Source: Pseudomonas atagonensis
GTDB lineage: Bacteria; Pseudomonadota; Gammaproteobacteria; Pseudomonadales; Pseudomonadaceae
Assembly (NCBI RefSeq): GCF_011369485.1
Contig: NZ_VXCA01000014.1
Span: 47,024 to 111,023 of the forward strand
DNA length: 64,000 bases
Direction of reading: 5' to 3'
Shown: piece by piece, positions 7,560 to 14,945 of the stretch
Numbering within the stretch: position 1 is the stretch's first letter
How the letters are laid out: the number at the start of each line of letters is the position of its first letter
Notes under the pieces: generated by a model
What the model saw: the letters and a program-made list of their open reading frames with translations, nothing else
Database searches by the model: none
What the model was told of the DNA's origin: nothing
Position numbers and translations under genes: made by a program

Positions 7560-8954
7560 TCAGGATTGGGAGATCAAACGCTGCTGGCAATCCAGGACCA
7601 GTTTCGCCCCTCCCAGATCACTGCTGCCGACTTCAAGACTGAAGCCATGCAGGCTGACAATCGCCGCGACAATCGACAGTCCCAAACCAAAGCCGCTCTG
7701 CGGCTGCCCACCTTCGGCGCGATAGAAACGCTGAAACACTGCCTCGCGCTCGGATTCGGGAATGCCCGGCCCGGAGTCGTGCACTTCAATCCGCGTTTGC
7801 CCACCGGCATTCACCCCGCGCAACATCACCGTGCCGCCGGGAGGGGTGAACTTGATCGAGTTGCTCAGCAGGTTGGCCAACGCTTCAAACAGCAACGCCC
7901 GGTCGCCGTTCAAGGGCGGCAAGGTTTCCGGCATGTTCAGCTCGAAACGCAACTCGCCTTCTTCGGCCAGTGGCAGGTAAAACTCGTGCAATTCCTGCAG
8001 CAGCAACACCGGATCGAGCTCGACGAAACCCGAGCGGCGCTGGCGATCCTCCAGTTCGGAAATCCGCAACAAGCCACGAAACCGCGCCATCAGCGTATCG
8101 GCTTCGGCCAGCACCAGATCCAGTTGCGCCGCTTCCTGCGAGCCTTCGCCCGCCTGTTGCTGCATGCGATACAACTGCGCGCGCAGGCGCGTCAGTGGCG
8201 TGCGCAAGTCATGGGCGATGTTGTCGCAAACGCCTTTGACTTCATTCATCAAACGCTCGATGCGTTCGAGCATGGCGTTGACGATGGCCGCCAGCATGTC
8301 CAGTTCATCGCGGCGATTGGACAGCGGCAAACGGTGAGTCAAGTCACCGGCAACAATCGACTGCGCACTCGCCTGGATCGCGCGGATCCGGCGCAGCGGC
8401 CGGCGCCGCAGCAAATGCCAACCGGCAATCCCCGGCAGAATCGTCAACGACACGCCCCAGAACAACGCATGCAAAATGATCCGCGTCACCGCGAACAGCG
8501 AGCCGTTATCGCGAAGCAACACCAGCCAGCGACCGTCACGCGTTTGCGTGGCGACGGCGTCGCAGCTGTCATTGGGCAGGGTTGGGTCGTCGGAGTTGGC
8601 GCAGTCGGCGAGCATGTGGATCTTGCCGTCCAGCGGCAGGCCTTCGGGGATCTGCTGGAGCGCGCCGCCGAGGTAGACGCCTTGGGCGTCGAACAGGCCA
8701 TAGGCGTCGATGCCGCGAATGTCGAAGGTCATGCTGGCGGCGAGGGCTTCTTCCAGTTGCTCGCCGCGAAAGTGCGAAAACAGATGTTGACGTTGCATCA
8801 GCGAATGCTTGGCGAGGTTATCGAGGTAACCGGACACCTCGTAATACATGACCCCCATGAGGATCGCGCTCCACGCCACGAACAGCGAACTGTAAAGCGC
8901 CAGCAAGCGGCTGCTGGAGGAGCGCCAACCGTCAGACGGGTTCGGCAATGACAT
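7560..8954 (-). CDS. sensor histidine kinase
   Basis: This 464-residue membrane kinase has transmembrane segments at about 17-38 and 159-182, a periplasmic domain between them, and a HAMP domain at about 183-235. The phospho-acceptor His248 is in DNIAHDLRTPLTR. The ATP-binding domain has ANLLSNSIKF, DSGPGIPESE and GFGLGLSIV. The periplasmic loop carries Cys118 and Cys131 with several acidic residues between them, which could form a disulfide or bind a metal. The start overlaps the response regulator stop by 23 bp, so the two form a translationally coupled pair. The signal is unknown. Confidence 0.9.
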   Translation of the reverse strand: MSLPNPSDGWRSSSSRLLALYSSLFVAWSAILMGVMYYEVSGYLDNLAKHSLMQRQHLFSHFRGEQLEEALAASMTFDIRGIDAYGLFDAQGVYLGGALQQIPEGLPLDGKIHMLADCANSDDPTLPNDSCDAVATQTRDGRWLVLLRDNGSLFAVTRIILHALFWGVSLTILPGIAGWHLLRRRPLRRIRAIQASAQSIVAGDLTHRLPLSNRRDELDMLAAIVNAMLERIERLMNEVKGVCDNIAHDLRTPLTRLRAQLYRMQQQAGEGSQEAAQLDLVLAEADTLMARFRGLLRISELEDRQRRSGFVELDPVLLLQELHEFYLPLAEEGELRFELNMPETLPPLNGDRALLFEALANLLSNSIKFTPPGGTVMLRGVNAGGQTRIEVHDSGPGIPESEREAVFQRFYRAEGGQPQSGFGLGLSIVAAIVSLHGFSLEVGSSDLGGAKLVLDCQQRLISQS

Positions 8955-9615
8955 AACCCGAGCCCCGTACCGTGCGGATCAGCGGGACATTGCCCGCGGC
9001 GTCGATCTTCTTGCGCAGACGACCGATGTGCACATCGATCAGGTTGGTGCCGGGGTCGAAGTGATAACCCCAGACTTCTTCGAAAATCATCATCCGCGAG
9101 AGGATCTGGCCGCTGTTGCGCATGAGGAATTCGAGCAGTTTGTATTCGGTCGGCAGCAGCGTCAGCACCTGCTCGGCGCGGCGTGCCTCGTGGCTGATCA
9201 AATCCAGTTCGAGGTCGGCCACCTGCAATGTGGTGGCCTGGGTGGCGACGCTGTTCTGCCGGCGCAACAACACTTCAACTCGCGCGGCCATTTCATCGGT
9301 GGCGAACGGTTTGGTCAGGTAATCATCGCCACCGGCGCGCAAACCGCGCACGCGCTCATCGACATCGGAAAGGGCGCTGATCATCAGGATCGGCGTGGCC
9401 ACGCCCATGGTGCGCAGGGTAGTGACGATGGCCAGACCATCGAGCTCGGGCAACATGCGGTCGAGGGTGATCAAGTCGTAGTTGCCGCTGACGGCGCGGT
9501 CTAGGCCTTCGCGGCCGTTGTCGACCCAATCGACGTCCAGCCCGTGGCTGCTCAATTCGGCGACGATTTCCCGGGCGGTCACGGCGTCGTCTTCGATGGT
9601 CAAGATACGAGTCAT
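8932..9615 (-). CDS. OmpR-family response regulator
   Basis: The 227-residue protein has a receiver domain (TIEDD at residues 6-10, phospho-acceptor Asp52 in LITLDRMLPELDG, Lys in YLTKPF) and a winged-helix output domain (LPTEYKLLEFLMRNSGQILS and DVHIGRLRKKID). The ATG at 9615 gives the usual MTRILTIEDD start; upstream codons are not conserved-looking. It is the first gene of the regulator-kinase operon and is divergent from the sigma-54-like promoter gene at 9923. Being OmpR-type, it cannot itself drive a sigma-54 promoter. Confidence 0.92.
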   Translation of the reverse strand: MTRILTIEDDAVTAREIVAELSSHGLDVDWVDNGREGLDRAVSGNYDLITLDRMLPELDGLAIVTTLRTMGVATPILMISALSDVDERVRGLRAGGDDYLTKPFATDEMAARVEVLLRRQNSVATQATTLQVADLELDLISHEARRAEQVLTLLPTEYKLLEFLMRNSGQILSRMMIFEEVWGYHFDPGTNLIDVHIGRLRKKIDAAGNVPLIRTVRGSGYVIAEPV

Positions 9616-9852
9616 AGGCAGGCCTGCTGATCGGTTCAAACGGAATGGCTGCATTTTGCCAAGAATTTTCCGTGACGCTTTAAATTAACTTTCATGTTGC
9701 CGGGCCACCAACGGATATTTCGTTGCCGTTGCCGCTTAGTTGCCAATGCATAAAACCCGCTGTTATACGCGCCTTTTTGCAAATTGCATGGTCTGAGGAA
9801 GTTCAGTATTTCTATCTTTTTGAAATATAAGAATTTATTTATTTTTAGTGCT

Positions 9853-9868
9853 TGGCACGGTCGCTGCA
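9853..9868 (+). promoter_or_regulatory. sigma-54 (RpoN) -24/-12 promoter candidate
   Basis: TGGCACGGTCGCTGCA matches the RpoN consensus TGGCACR-N4-TTGCW with one mismatch, and the invariant GG and GC are exactly 10 bp apart. Predicted transcription would begin near 9879, about 45 bp before the ATG at 9923. The surrounding 307-bp intergenic region is AT-rich and holds no other gene. Confidence 0.6.
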
Positions 9869-9922
9869 ATTCATCTCGTGACGAGTTGTAACACCATTTT
9901 TCATGCCTGGAGCACTACAACA

Positions 9923-10864
9923 ATGAATAGATCCTCTGAAGGGTTTTATCCTGCCTATGAAGGAGAGTCGAGCGACGTCTCGGGGGTGTCCTGGGGCGCG
10001 ATTTTCGCCGGTGCCGCGGCTGCCGCTGCCCTGTCGATGATCCTCGTATTGCTCGGCTTCGGTCTGGGATTCTCTGCCGTTTCACCGTGGGCCGGGGAGG
10101 GCATCAGTGCCAAAGGCCTGGGCATTTCAACGATTGTATGGCTGGCGGCGACGCAGATCATTGCTTCCGGTCTGGGTGGTTATATCGCCGGACGCCTGCG
10201 GGTGAAGTGGGCGAACATGCACGGTGATGAAGTGTATTTCCGCGACACCGCCCACGGCTTTCTCGCCTGGTGCGTCGCGACACTGGTGACCGCGATCCTC
10301 GTCGTGGGCTCGGTCAGCAGCGTGATCAGCGGTGGCGTTCAGGCCGGGGCCAGTGTGGCCGGCGGCGCTGCATCAGCCATGACCCAAGCGGCAGGCACAG
10401 CAGCGGCCAATACCGACAGCAATCAGTACGGTTACTTCGTTGACAGCCTGTTCCGCGATGACCGTCCTGCCGCCGTCAGCGATGACGCCGCCCACGGTGC
10501 CGTGACCCGGATCTTCGCGCAAAGCCTGGCCAACGGTCAGCTCAGTGCCGAAGACCGCACCTACCTCGCGCAACTGGTGGCACAGCGGACCAACCTGACT
10601 CAGGCCGACGCCGAACGTCGTGTTGATGAGATTTATGCCCGCACGCAAAAAGCCATCGCCGACGCGAAACTCAAAGCCCAGCAAGCCGCTGACACGGCTG
10701 CCAAAGTCGCTGCCTGGACTTCGCTGTGGATGTTCATTGCCCTGTTGGCCGGTGCGTTCTTCGCCAGTCTGGCAGCCACCTTCGGCGGTCGTCGCCGGGA
10801 TGCTGTCGAGTACGTCGAAGTCGACACTTACACCACCACCTCCACGCTGCCTCCAGTCCGTTAA
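9923..10864 (+). CDS. conserved membrane protein ("PhnA-like" hypothetical)
   Basis: This 313-residue protein has hydrophobic segments near residues 22-45, 65-90, 105-130 and 265-290. Between the third and fourth lies a long soluble part with helical, Ala/Gln-rich sequence. It resembles membrane proteins that databases label PhnA-like, a name that says nothing reliable about function. The ATG at 9923 is preferred over an upstream in-frame TTG because GGAG lies 10 bp before it and the sequence from MNRSSEGFYPAYEGES looks like the natural start. It sits behind a sigma-54-like promoter and is followed by a 24-residue peptide gene. Confidence 0.75.
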   Translation: MNRSSEGFYPAYEGESSDVSGVSWGAIFAGAAAAAALSMILVLLGFGLGFSAVSPWAGEGISAKGLGISTIVWLAATQIIASGLGGYIAGRLRVKWANMHGDEVYFRDTAHGFLAWCVATLVTAILVVGSVSSVISGGVQAGASVAGGAASAMTQAAGTAAANTDSNQYGYFVDSLFRDDRPAAVSDDAAHGAVTRIFAQSLANGQLSAEDRTYLAQLVAQRTNLTQADAERRVDEIYARTQKAIADAKLKAQQAADTAAKVAAWTSLWMFIALLAGAFFASLAATFGGRRRDAVEYVEVDTYTTTSTLPPVR

Positions 10865-10878
10865 AAGGGAGAATCACC

Positions 10879-10953
10879 ATGCGCTCATTACTGCTGTTTT
10901 TCCTCGGCGTGCCGATCCCGATCATCATCCTGATCGCACTGTTCGTGCATTGA
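10879..10953 (+). CDS. 24-residue hydrophobic peptide
   Basis: The ORF encodes one transmembrane helix that starts MRSLLLFF, has a GVPIPIIIL centre, and ends LFVH. A GGGAG ribosome binding site lies about 7 bp before the ATG, and the gene follows the PhnA-like gene by 14 bp. A strong terminator comes 21 bp after its stop, so the two genes look like one transcription unit. Single-helix peptides of this kind often bind and modulate a larger membrane protein, and the upstream protein is the obvious candidate partner; this is inference. Confidence 0.6.
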   Translation: MRSLLLFFLGVPIPIIILIALFVH

Positions 10954-10974
10954 TTCATTGAGGCTTATGCCTCG

Positions 10975-11007
10975 GCCGCTTCTGCCCTCGGGTAGAAGCG
11001 GCTTTTT
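10975..11007 (+). terminator. rho-independent terminator
   Basis: The stem GCCGCTTCT/AGAAGCGGC is followed by five T residues at 11003-11007. It closes the PhnA-like/small-peptide unit. Confidence 0.85.
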
Positions 11008-11087
11008 GCTTTCTGCCCCCCGATAAAGCGAGAATCCGCGCCTCAAGCAGATGCTGTGCTTCAATTCGGGTTTCCCGCTGATTAAGG

Positions 11088-11636
11088 ATGACAACGTTGG
11101 ACAAGAAGGAAATCAAACGCCAGGTGGCTGAAATGCTGGCAGCCGGCCGCTCGAAAACCGAGACGTTCCAGGCACTGTCCGGTGGTGCGTTGAAGGACAG
11201 GGTGCTGGCGTACCTGATCGGCTCACGCCCCGATCCGGCGTTGCTGGAGCGACACGCCGGCAAGATCAAAGTGTTGCTGGGTTTGACTTACGTTCAAGCC
11301 TTGATCGGTCTGGTGGCGGGGTATTTTCTCGGCCTGACCATCAGCCCCGGCTTCGCCATTGGCCTGGGCCTGTTCGCCGGGGTCGTGCCTTTGCTGTTCG
11401 CCTGGGGGTTCTACCGCAATGCGGCGCAGGCTTACACCGCGTACGTGATCCTGTCGATCAGCCAGGTGCCGCGCATGTTCAAGGATTACGCCGAGGATCC
11501 GACGGGCACGTTGATTGGCGTGGCGATTACCCTGGCCATGGTGTTCTTTGTTGCCTGGCTGAAAAACCTGCTGTTTCCTGATCTCGGCTTCGTCGGGCCG
11601 AAGAAAATCAAAGGGCAATTCGTGTTCTCCAACTGA
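11088..11636 (+). CDS. conserved hypothetical membrane protein
   Basis: The 182-residue protein starts with a charged, helical region of about 60 residues (KKEIKRQVAEMLAAGRSKTE) and then has about four hydrophobic segments, near residues 62-82, 84-106, 115-130 and 145-165. The N-terminal part reads like a small helix-turn-helix (AEMLAAGRSKTETFQALSGG), but I cannot assign it. The gene lies beyond a terminator, so it is probably transcribed on its own. I do not recognise a family with known function. Confidence 0.65.
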   Translation: MTTLDKKEIKRQVAEMLAAGRSKTETFQALSGGALKDRVLAYLIGSRPDPALLERHAGKIKVLLGLTYVQALIGLVAGYFLGLTISPGFAIGLGLFAGVVPLLFAWGFYRNAAQAYTAYVILSISQVPRMFKDYAEDPTGTLIGVAITLAMVFFVAWLKNLLFPDLGFVGPKKIKGQFVFSN

Positions 11637-11660
11637 TCGTTGGACAATCCGACCGATTCA

Positions 11661-11674
11661 CTGGCCTGGATCAA
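11661..11674 (+). promoter_or_regulatory. candidate ANR/FNR-type box of the hcn promoter
   Basis: CTGGCCTGGATCAA has one perfect FNR half-site (ATCAA) and one degenerate one (CTGGC for TTGAT) with the proper 4-bp spacer. hcn promoters in other Pseudomonas are activated by ANR under low oxygen. A TAACGT at 11697-11702 would sit as a weak -10 if the box is near -41. Confidence 0.45.
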
Positions 11675-11716
11675 TATTTCCCCTTGGAATATCCCCTAAC
11701 GTAATTGATCCAGGCC
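11663..11716. promoter_or_regulatory. long inverted repeat upstream of hcnA
   Basis: GGCCTGGATCAAT at 11663-11675 is perfectly mirrored by ATTGATCCAGGCC at 11704-11716, with 28 bp between. No T-run follows, so a terminator is unlikely. It overlaps the ANR-like box and probably belongs to hcn regulation. Confidence 0.6.
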
Positions 11717-11855
11717 TTTGCTGAGGTATGAGCTACAGTGCTTCCCGCGCCCTTGTTGCGCTGACGAAGTAACCGCGTCGACGTCCACAATCAAAGCAAT
11801 CAATGCGTCGACGAGGAGTAGTGCAGCAAGGAGCTGACACAACCTCAACCGAACC

Positions 11856-11867
11856 TTCACGGATGAA
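11856..11867 (+). promoter_or_regulatory. RsmA/RsmE (CsrA) binding hairpin at the hcnA start
   Basis: TTCACGGATGAA can fold with TTCA pairing TGAA and exposes GGA in the loop, the established recognition element of RsmA/RsmE. The GGA is the likely Shine-Dalgarno of hcnA, 12 bp before its ATG. Two further GGA motifs lie upstream at 11815 and 11830. Repression by RsmA/E, lifted by GacS/GacA-driven small RNAs, is established for hcnA in related strains. Confidence 0.8.
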
Positions 11868-11874
11868 CATCGCA

Positions 11875-12189
11875 ATGCACTGCCTAGAACGATCCTTCGA
11901 TATCCAGCCCTTGGCGCAGGCGGATATGACCGTCCACATCAACGGCCAGGCGGTCACCGCCGCCATCGGCGAAACTGTCCTCAGTGTGATTCAGTCACTC
12001 GGCGTACGTCAGATCGCCCGCAATGATCACAACCAGATCAGCGGTGCCTACTGCGGCATGGGCGTGTGCCAGTGCTGTCTGGTGAAAATCAACGGCCGGC
12101 ACAAGCGCCGCGCTTGCCAGACCGTCGTGCGGGACGGCATGCAGATCGAAACCCAAGTCAACCGCATTACCGCGCAGGAGGTCGTATGA
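11875..12189 (+). CDS. hcnA: hydrogen cyanide synthase subunit A
   Basis: HcnA is the small [2Fe-2S] subunit of the membrane-associated enzyme that oxidises glycine to HCN and CO2. The 104-residue product matches the usual length and starts MHCLERSFDIQPLAQ. Its cysteines Cys60, Cys65, Cys68 and Cys81 (in AYCGMGVCQCC and RRACQ) form a ferredoxin-like cluster site. An in-frame TTG/ATG further upstream exists, but the ATG at 11875 fits the family and sits at the correct distance from the Rsm-regulated GGA. Its stop overlaps the hcnB start by 4 bp. Confidence 0.93.
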   Translation: MHCLERSFDIQPLAQADMTVHINGQAVTAAIGETVLSVIQSLGVRQIARNDHNQISGAYCGMGVCQCCLVKINGRHKRRACQTVVRDGMQIETQVNRITAQEVV

Positions 12190-13595
12190 GCCTGCAACCG
12201 GTGATCGTCGGCGGTGGCCCGGCGGGAATGGCGGCGGCCATTGAACTGGCCCGCCATGGCGTGCGTTGCACTTTGCTTGAAGAGGCGTCGCGCCTCGGCG
12301 GTGTGGTCTATCGCGGGCCGCTGCGCGACGGCGTGCAACTGGATTACCTGGGGCCACGTTACGCCGAGGCGCTGGGCAAACTGCACGGCGATTTTCAGGA
12401 GCAAGCCGGCCTGATCGACGTGCGCTTGAACCATCGTGTGGTCGGTGCTGAAGGCACCCGCGCGCTGGTGGTACTGGACGGCGACGAGCAACTGCACGAG
12501 ATCGAATATTCGCAACTGCTGCTCGCGGCAGGTTGCCACGAGCGCAGCGTACCGTTTCCCGGCTGGACGTTGCCGGGCGTGATCATGCTGGGCGGTCTGC
12601 AGTTGCAAATCAAAAGCGGCGTGGTCAAGCCGCAAGGCCCGGTCATCATCGCCGGCACCGGGCCGTTGCTGCCGCTGGTGGCGACTCAATTGCATGCCTC
12701 CGGGGTCTGTGTCGCGGGCGTTTACGAGGCCTGCGCCTTCGGCAAGATCGCCCGCGAAAGCCTGGCGCTGCTGAACAAGCCGCAGCTGTTTCTCGATGGC
12801 TTGAGCATGCTCGCCTACCTGAAACTGCATGGTATCCCGATGAACTACGGCTGGGGCGTGGTCGAAGCCCACGGCGAGGGCGAGTTGAAAAGCGTCAGCG
12901 TCGCGCCGTATTCATCCACTTGGGAGCCGGATTTGTCCCGCGTCGAGCGTTTTGAGGCAAAGACGCTGGCGGTCGGTTACGGCTTCATACCGCGCACGCA
13001 ACTGAGTCAGCAGATGGGCCTAGACCACGGTTTCAGCGACGACGGCTACCTGCGCGCCAACGCCAACCTCTGGCAGCAAAGCAATGAACCGCACGTGCAC
13101 ATGGCTGGCGACATGGGCGGTATTCGGGGCGGCGAAGCGGCGATGTTCGCCGGCAAGATCGCCGCGACGTCGATCCTGGTACAGCGTGGTGTACTGGAAG
13201 AGGAACTGGCCCGCGTACGCCGCGACCGCTACCTGAGCAAACTGAAAACCATCGTACGCTTCCGTGCCGCGGTGGATCGCTACACCGAACGTGGTGTCGG
13301 CCAGACCGCTTTGCCCGCCGCCGACACGGTGATTTGCCGCTGCGAACACGCGACCCGCGCCGACATCGATCTGGCGCTGGCGCAGGGGGTGGAAGACATC
13401 GCCAGCCTGAAAATGCGCACCCGCGTGAGCATGGGCGACTGTCAGGGCCGGATGTGCGTCGGCTATTGCAGCGACCGCTTGCGTCAAGCCACCGGGCGCA
13501 AGGATGTGGGCTGGTTGCGTCCGCGCTTCCCGATTGATCCGATTCCCTTTTCCGCGTTTCAGTCCGTCGGCACGGAGGCCGCTTCCCATGAGTAA
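12186..13595 (+). CDS. hcnB: hydrogen cyanide synthase subunit B
   Basis: HcnB is a 469-residue FAD-dependent subunit. It starts with the FAD-binding GGGPAGMAAAIELARHG, has a second nucleotide-binding loop (IAGTGPLLPLVA) and a third FAD contact at HMAGDMGGIRGGEAA. The C-terminal region carries a BFD-like [2Fe-2S] set, CRCEHATRADI and CQGRMCVGYC. The C-terminal stretch DVGWLRPRFPIDPIPFSAF is characteristic of HcnB. It is translationally coupled to hcnA and overlaps hcnC by 8 bp. Related opine and D-hydroxyproline dehydrogenases share this architecture, but the hcn-specific leader and sequence make HcnB the clear choice. Confidence 0.93.
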   Translation: MSLQPVIVGGGPAGMAAAIELARHGVRCTLLEEASRLGGVVYRGPLRDGVQLDYLGPRYAEALGKLHGDFQEQAGLIDVRLNHRVVGAEGTRALVVLDGDEQLHEIEYSQLLLAAGCHERSVPFPGWTLPGVIMLGGLQLQIKSGVVKPQGPVIIAGTGPLLPLVATQLHASGVCVAGVYEACAFGKIARESLALLNKPQLFLDGLSMLAYLKLHGIPMNYGWGVVEAHGEGELKSVSVAPYSSTWEPDLSRVERFEAKTLAVGYGFIPRTQLSQQMGLDHGFSDDGYLRANANLWQQSNEPHVHMAGDMGGIRGGEAAMFAGKIAATSILVQRGVLEEELARVRRDRYLSKLKTIVRFRAAVDRYTERGVGQTALPAADTVICRCEHATRADIDLALAQGVEDIASLKMRTRVSMGDCQGRMCVGYCSDRLRQATGRKDVGWLRPRFPIDPIPFSAFQSVGTEAASHE

Positions 13596-14847
13596 GTTCT
13601 ATGACGTGATCATCGCCGGCGGCGGTGTGATCGGGGCGTCCTGCGCCTATCAACTGTCCAAACGCAAAGACCTCAAGGTTGCAGTGATCGACGCCAAGCG
13701 TCCGGGCAACGCGACTCGTGCTTCGGCCGGCGGCCTGTGGGCCATCGGCGAGTCGGTCGGGCTCGGTTGCGGGGTGATTTTCTTCCGCATGATGTCGGCC
13801 AGCCGCAAACGCGAAACCCAGGGTGCAGCCGTGGCGGTGGATGCCAGCACGCCGCACATCCTGCCGGAGTCGTTCTTCGATTTTGCCTTGCAGTCCAATG
13901 CGCTGTACCCGGCGTTGCACCGTGAGCTGAAGGACAACCACGGTATGGATTTCAAGTTCGAAAAGACCGGCCTGAAATTCGTGATTTATGACGACGAAGA
14001 CCGCCTCTACGCCGAGCACATCGTCAGTTGCATTCCGCACTTGGCCGATCAGGTGCGCTGGCTCGATCAGGCCGAGTTGCGCGAGTCGGAACCCAGCGTC
14101 AGCCATGAAGCTCGCGGGGCGCTGGAATTCCTCTGCGACCATCAGGTCAGCCCGTTCCGCCTTGCCGACGCCTATGCCGAAGGTGCCCGGCAAAATGGCG
14201 TTGACTTCTATGTCAACACCAACGTGACCGGTGTGTTGCACCACGGCTCGCGGGTGACTGGCGTGCAGACGGCCGAGCAGGGCGTGTTCCACTGCAAGAC
14301 ATTGATCAATGCCAGCGGCGCTTGGGCAGCGGATCTGAGTGAGTGGGCGACCGGTATCCGTATTCCGGTGAAACCGGTCAAGGGCCAGATTCTTCTGACC
14401 GAGCGCATGCCGAAAATCCTCAATGGCTGCCTGACCACCAGCGACTGCTACGTGGCGCAGAAGGACAACGGCGAAATCCTGATCGGCAGCACCACCGAAG
14501 ACAAAGGCTTCGACGTCACCACCACCTACCCGGAAATCGCCGGGCTGGTGCAGGGCGCAGTGCGCTGTTTGCCTGAGTTGAAAGACGTCAACCTCAAACG
14601 CACCTGGGCGGGATTGCGTCCGGGTTCGCCGGACGAGTTGCCGATTCTTGGGCCGATGCGCGGTGTCGAGGGTTATCTGAATGCTTGCGGACACTTCCGC
14701 ACCGGCATTCTGACCTCGGCGATTACCGGTGTGTTGCTGGACAAACTGGTCAACGATGAACCGTTGCCGCTGGACATCACGCCGTTTCTGGCGGATCGGT
14801 TTGAGGTCGCGCCAGTCGAAGCGGAGCGCATGCTGGAGCCAGCCTGA
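13588..14847 (+). CDS. hcnC: hydrogen cyanide synthase subunit C
   Basis: HcnC is a 419-residue DAO-type flavoprotein, the glycine-oxidising subunit. The FAD motif GGGVIGASCAYQLSKR is at residues 10-25, and RASAGGLWAIGESVGLGCGV and the C-terminal GHFRTGILTSAITG are typical of HcnC. The ATG at 13588 lies inside the end of hcnB, so all three hcn genes are coupled. The product is a broad inhibitor of cytochrome oxidases and contributes to suppression of root pathogens in biocontrol strains. A terminator follows. Confidence 0.93.
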   Translation: MSKFYDVIIAGGGVIGASCAYQLSKRKDLKVAVIDAKRPGNATRASAGGLWAIGESVGLGCGVIFFRMMSASRKRETQGAAVAVDASTPHILPESFFDFALQSNALYPALHRELKDNHGMDFKFEKTGLKFVIYDDEDRLYAEHIVSCIPHLADQVRWLDQAELRESEPSVSHEARGALEFLCDHQVSPFRLADAYAEGARQNGVDFYVNTNVTGVLHHGSRVTGVQTAEQGVFHCKTLINASGAWAADLSEWATGIRIPVKPVKGQILLTERMPKILNGCLTTSDCYVAQKDNGEILIGSTTEDKGFDVTTTYPEIAGLVQGAVRCLPELKDVNLKRTWAGLRPGSPDELPILGPMRGVEGYLNACGHFRTGILTSAITGVLLDKLVNDEPLPLDITPFLADRFEVAPVEAERMLEPA

Positions 14848-14872
14848 CTCAAGAAAAATTGCGGGTGGACGT

Positions 14873-14928
14873 GCTGGCCTCTTCGCGGGCAAGCCTGCGA
14901 AGGCGCCAGACCGGCCAGCCCGTTTTTT
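14873..14928 (+). terminator. hcnABC terminator with nested hairpin
   Basis: GCTGGCC at 14873 pairs with GGCCAGC at 14913-14919, followed by six T residues at 14923. Between them CTTCGC and GCGAAG form an inner hairpin that resembles a REP core. Confidence 0.65.
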
Positions 14929-14945
14929 GGATAAAGGCGAGGGGC

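Noticed and set aside
13033..14892. 619-codon reverse open frame across hcnB/hcnC
   Set aside because: Antisense of well-identified HcnB and HcnC; sequence is low-complexity Arg/His/Gln shadow.
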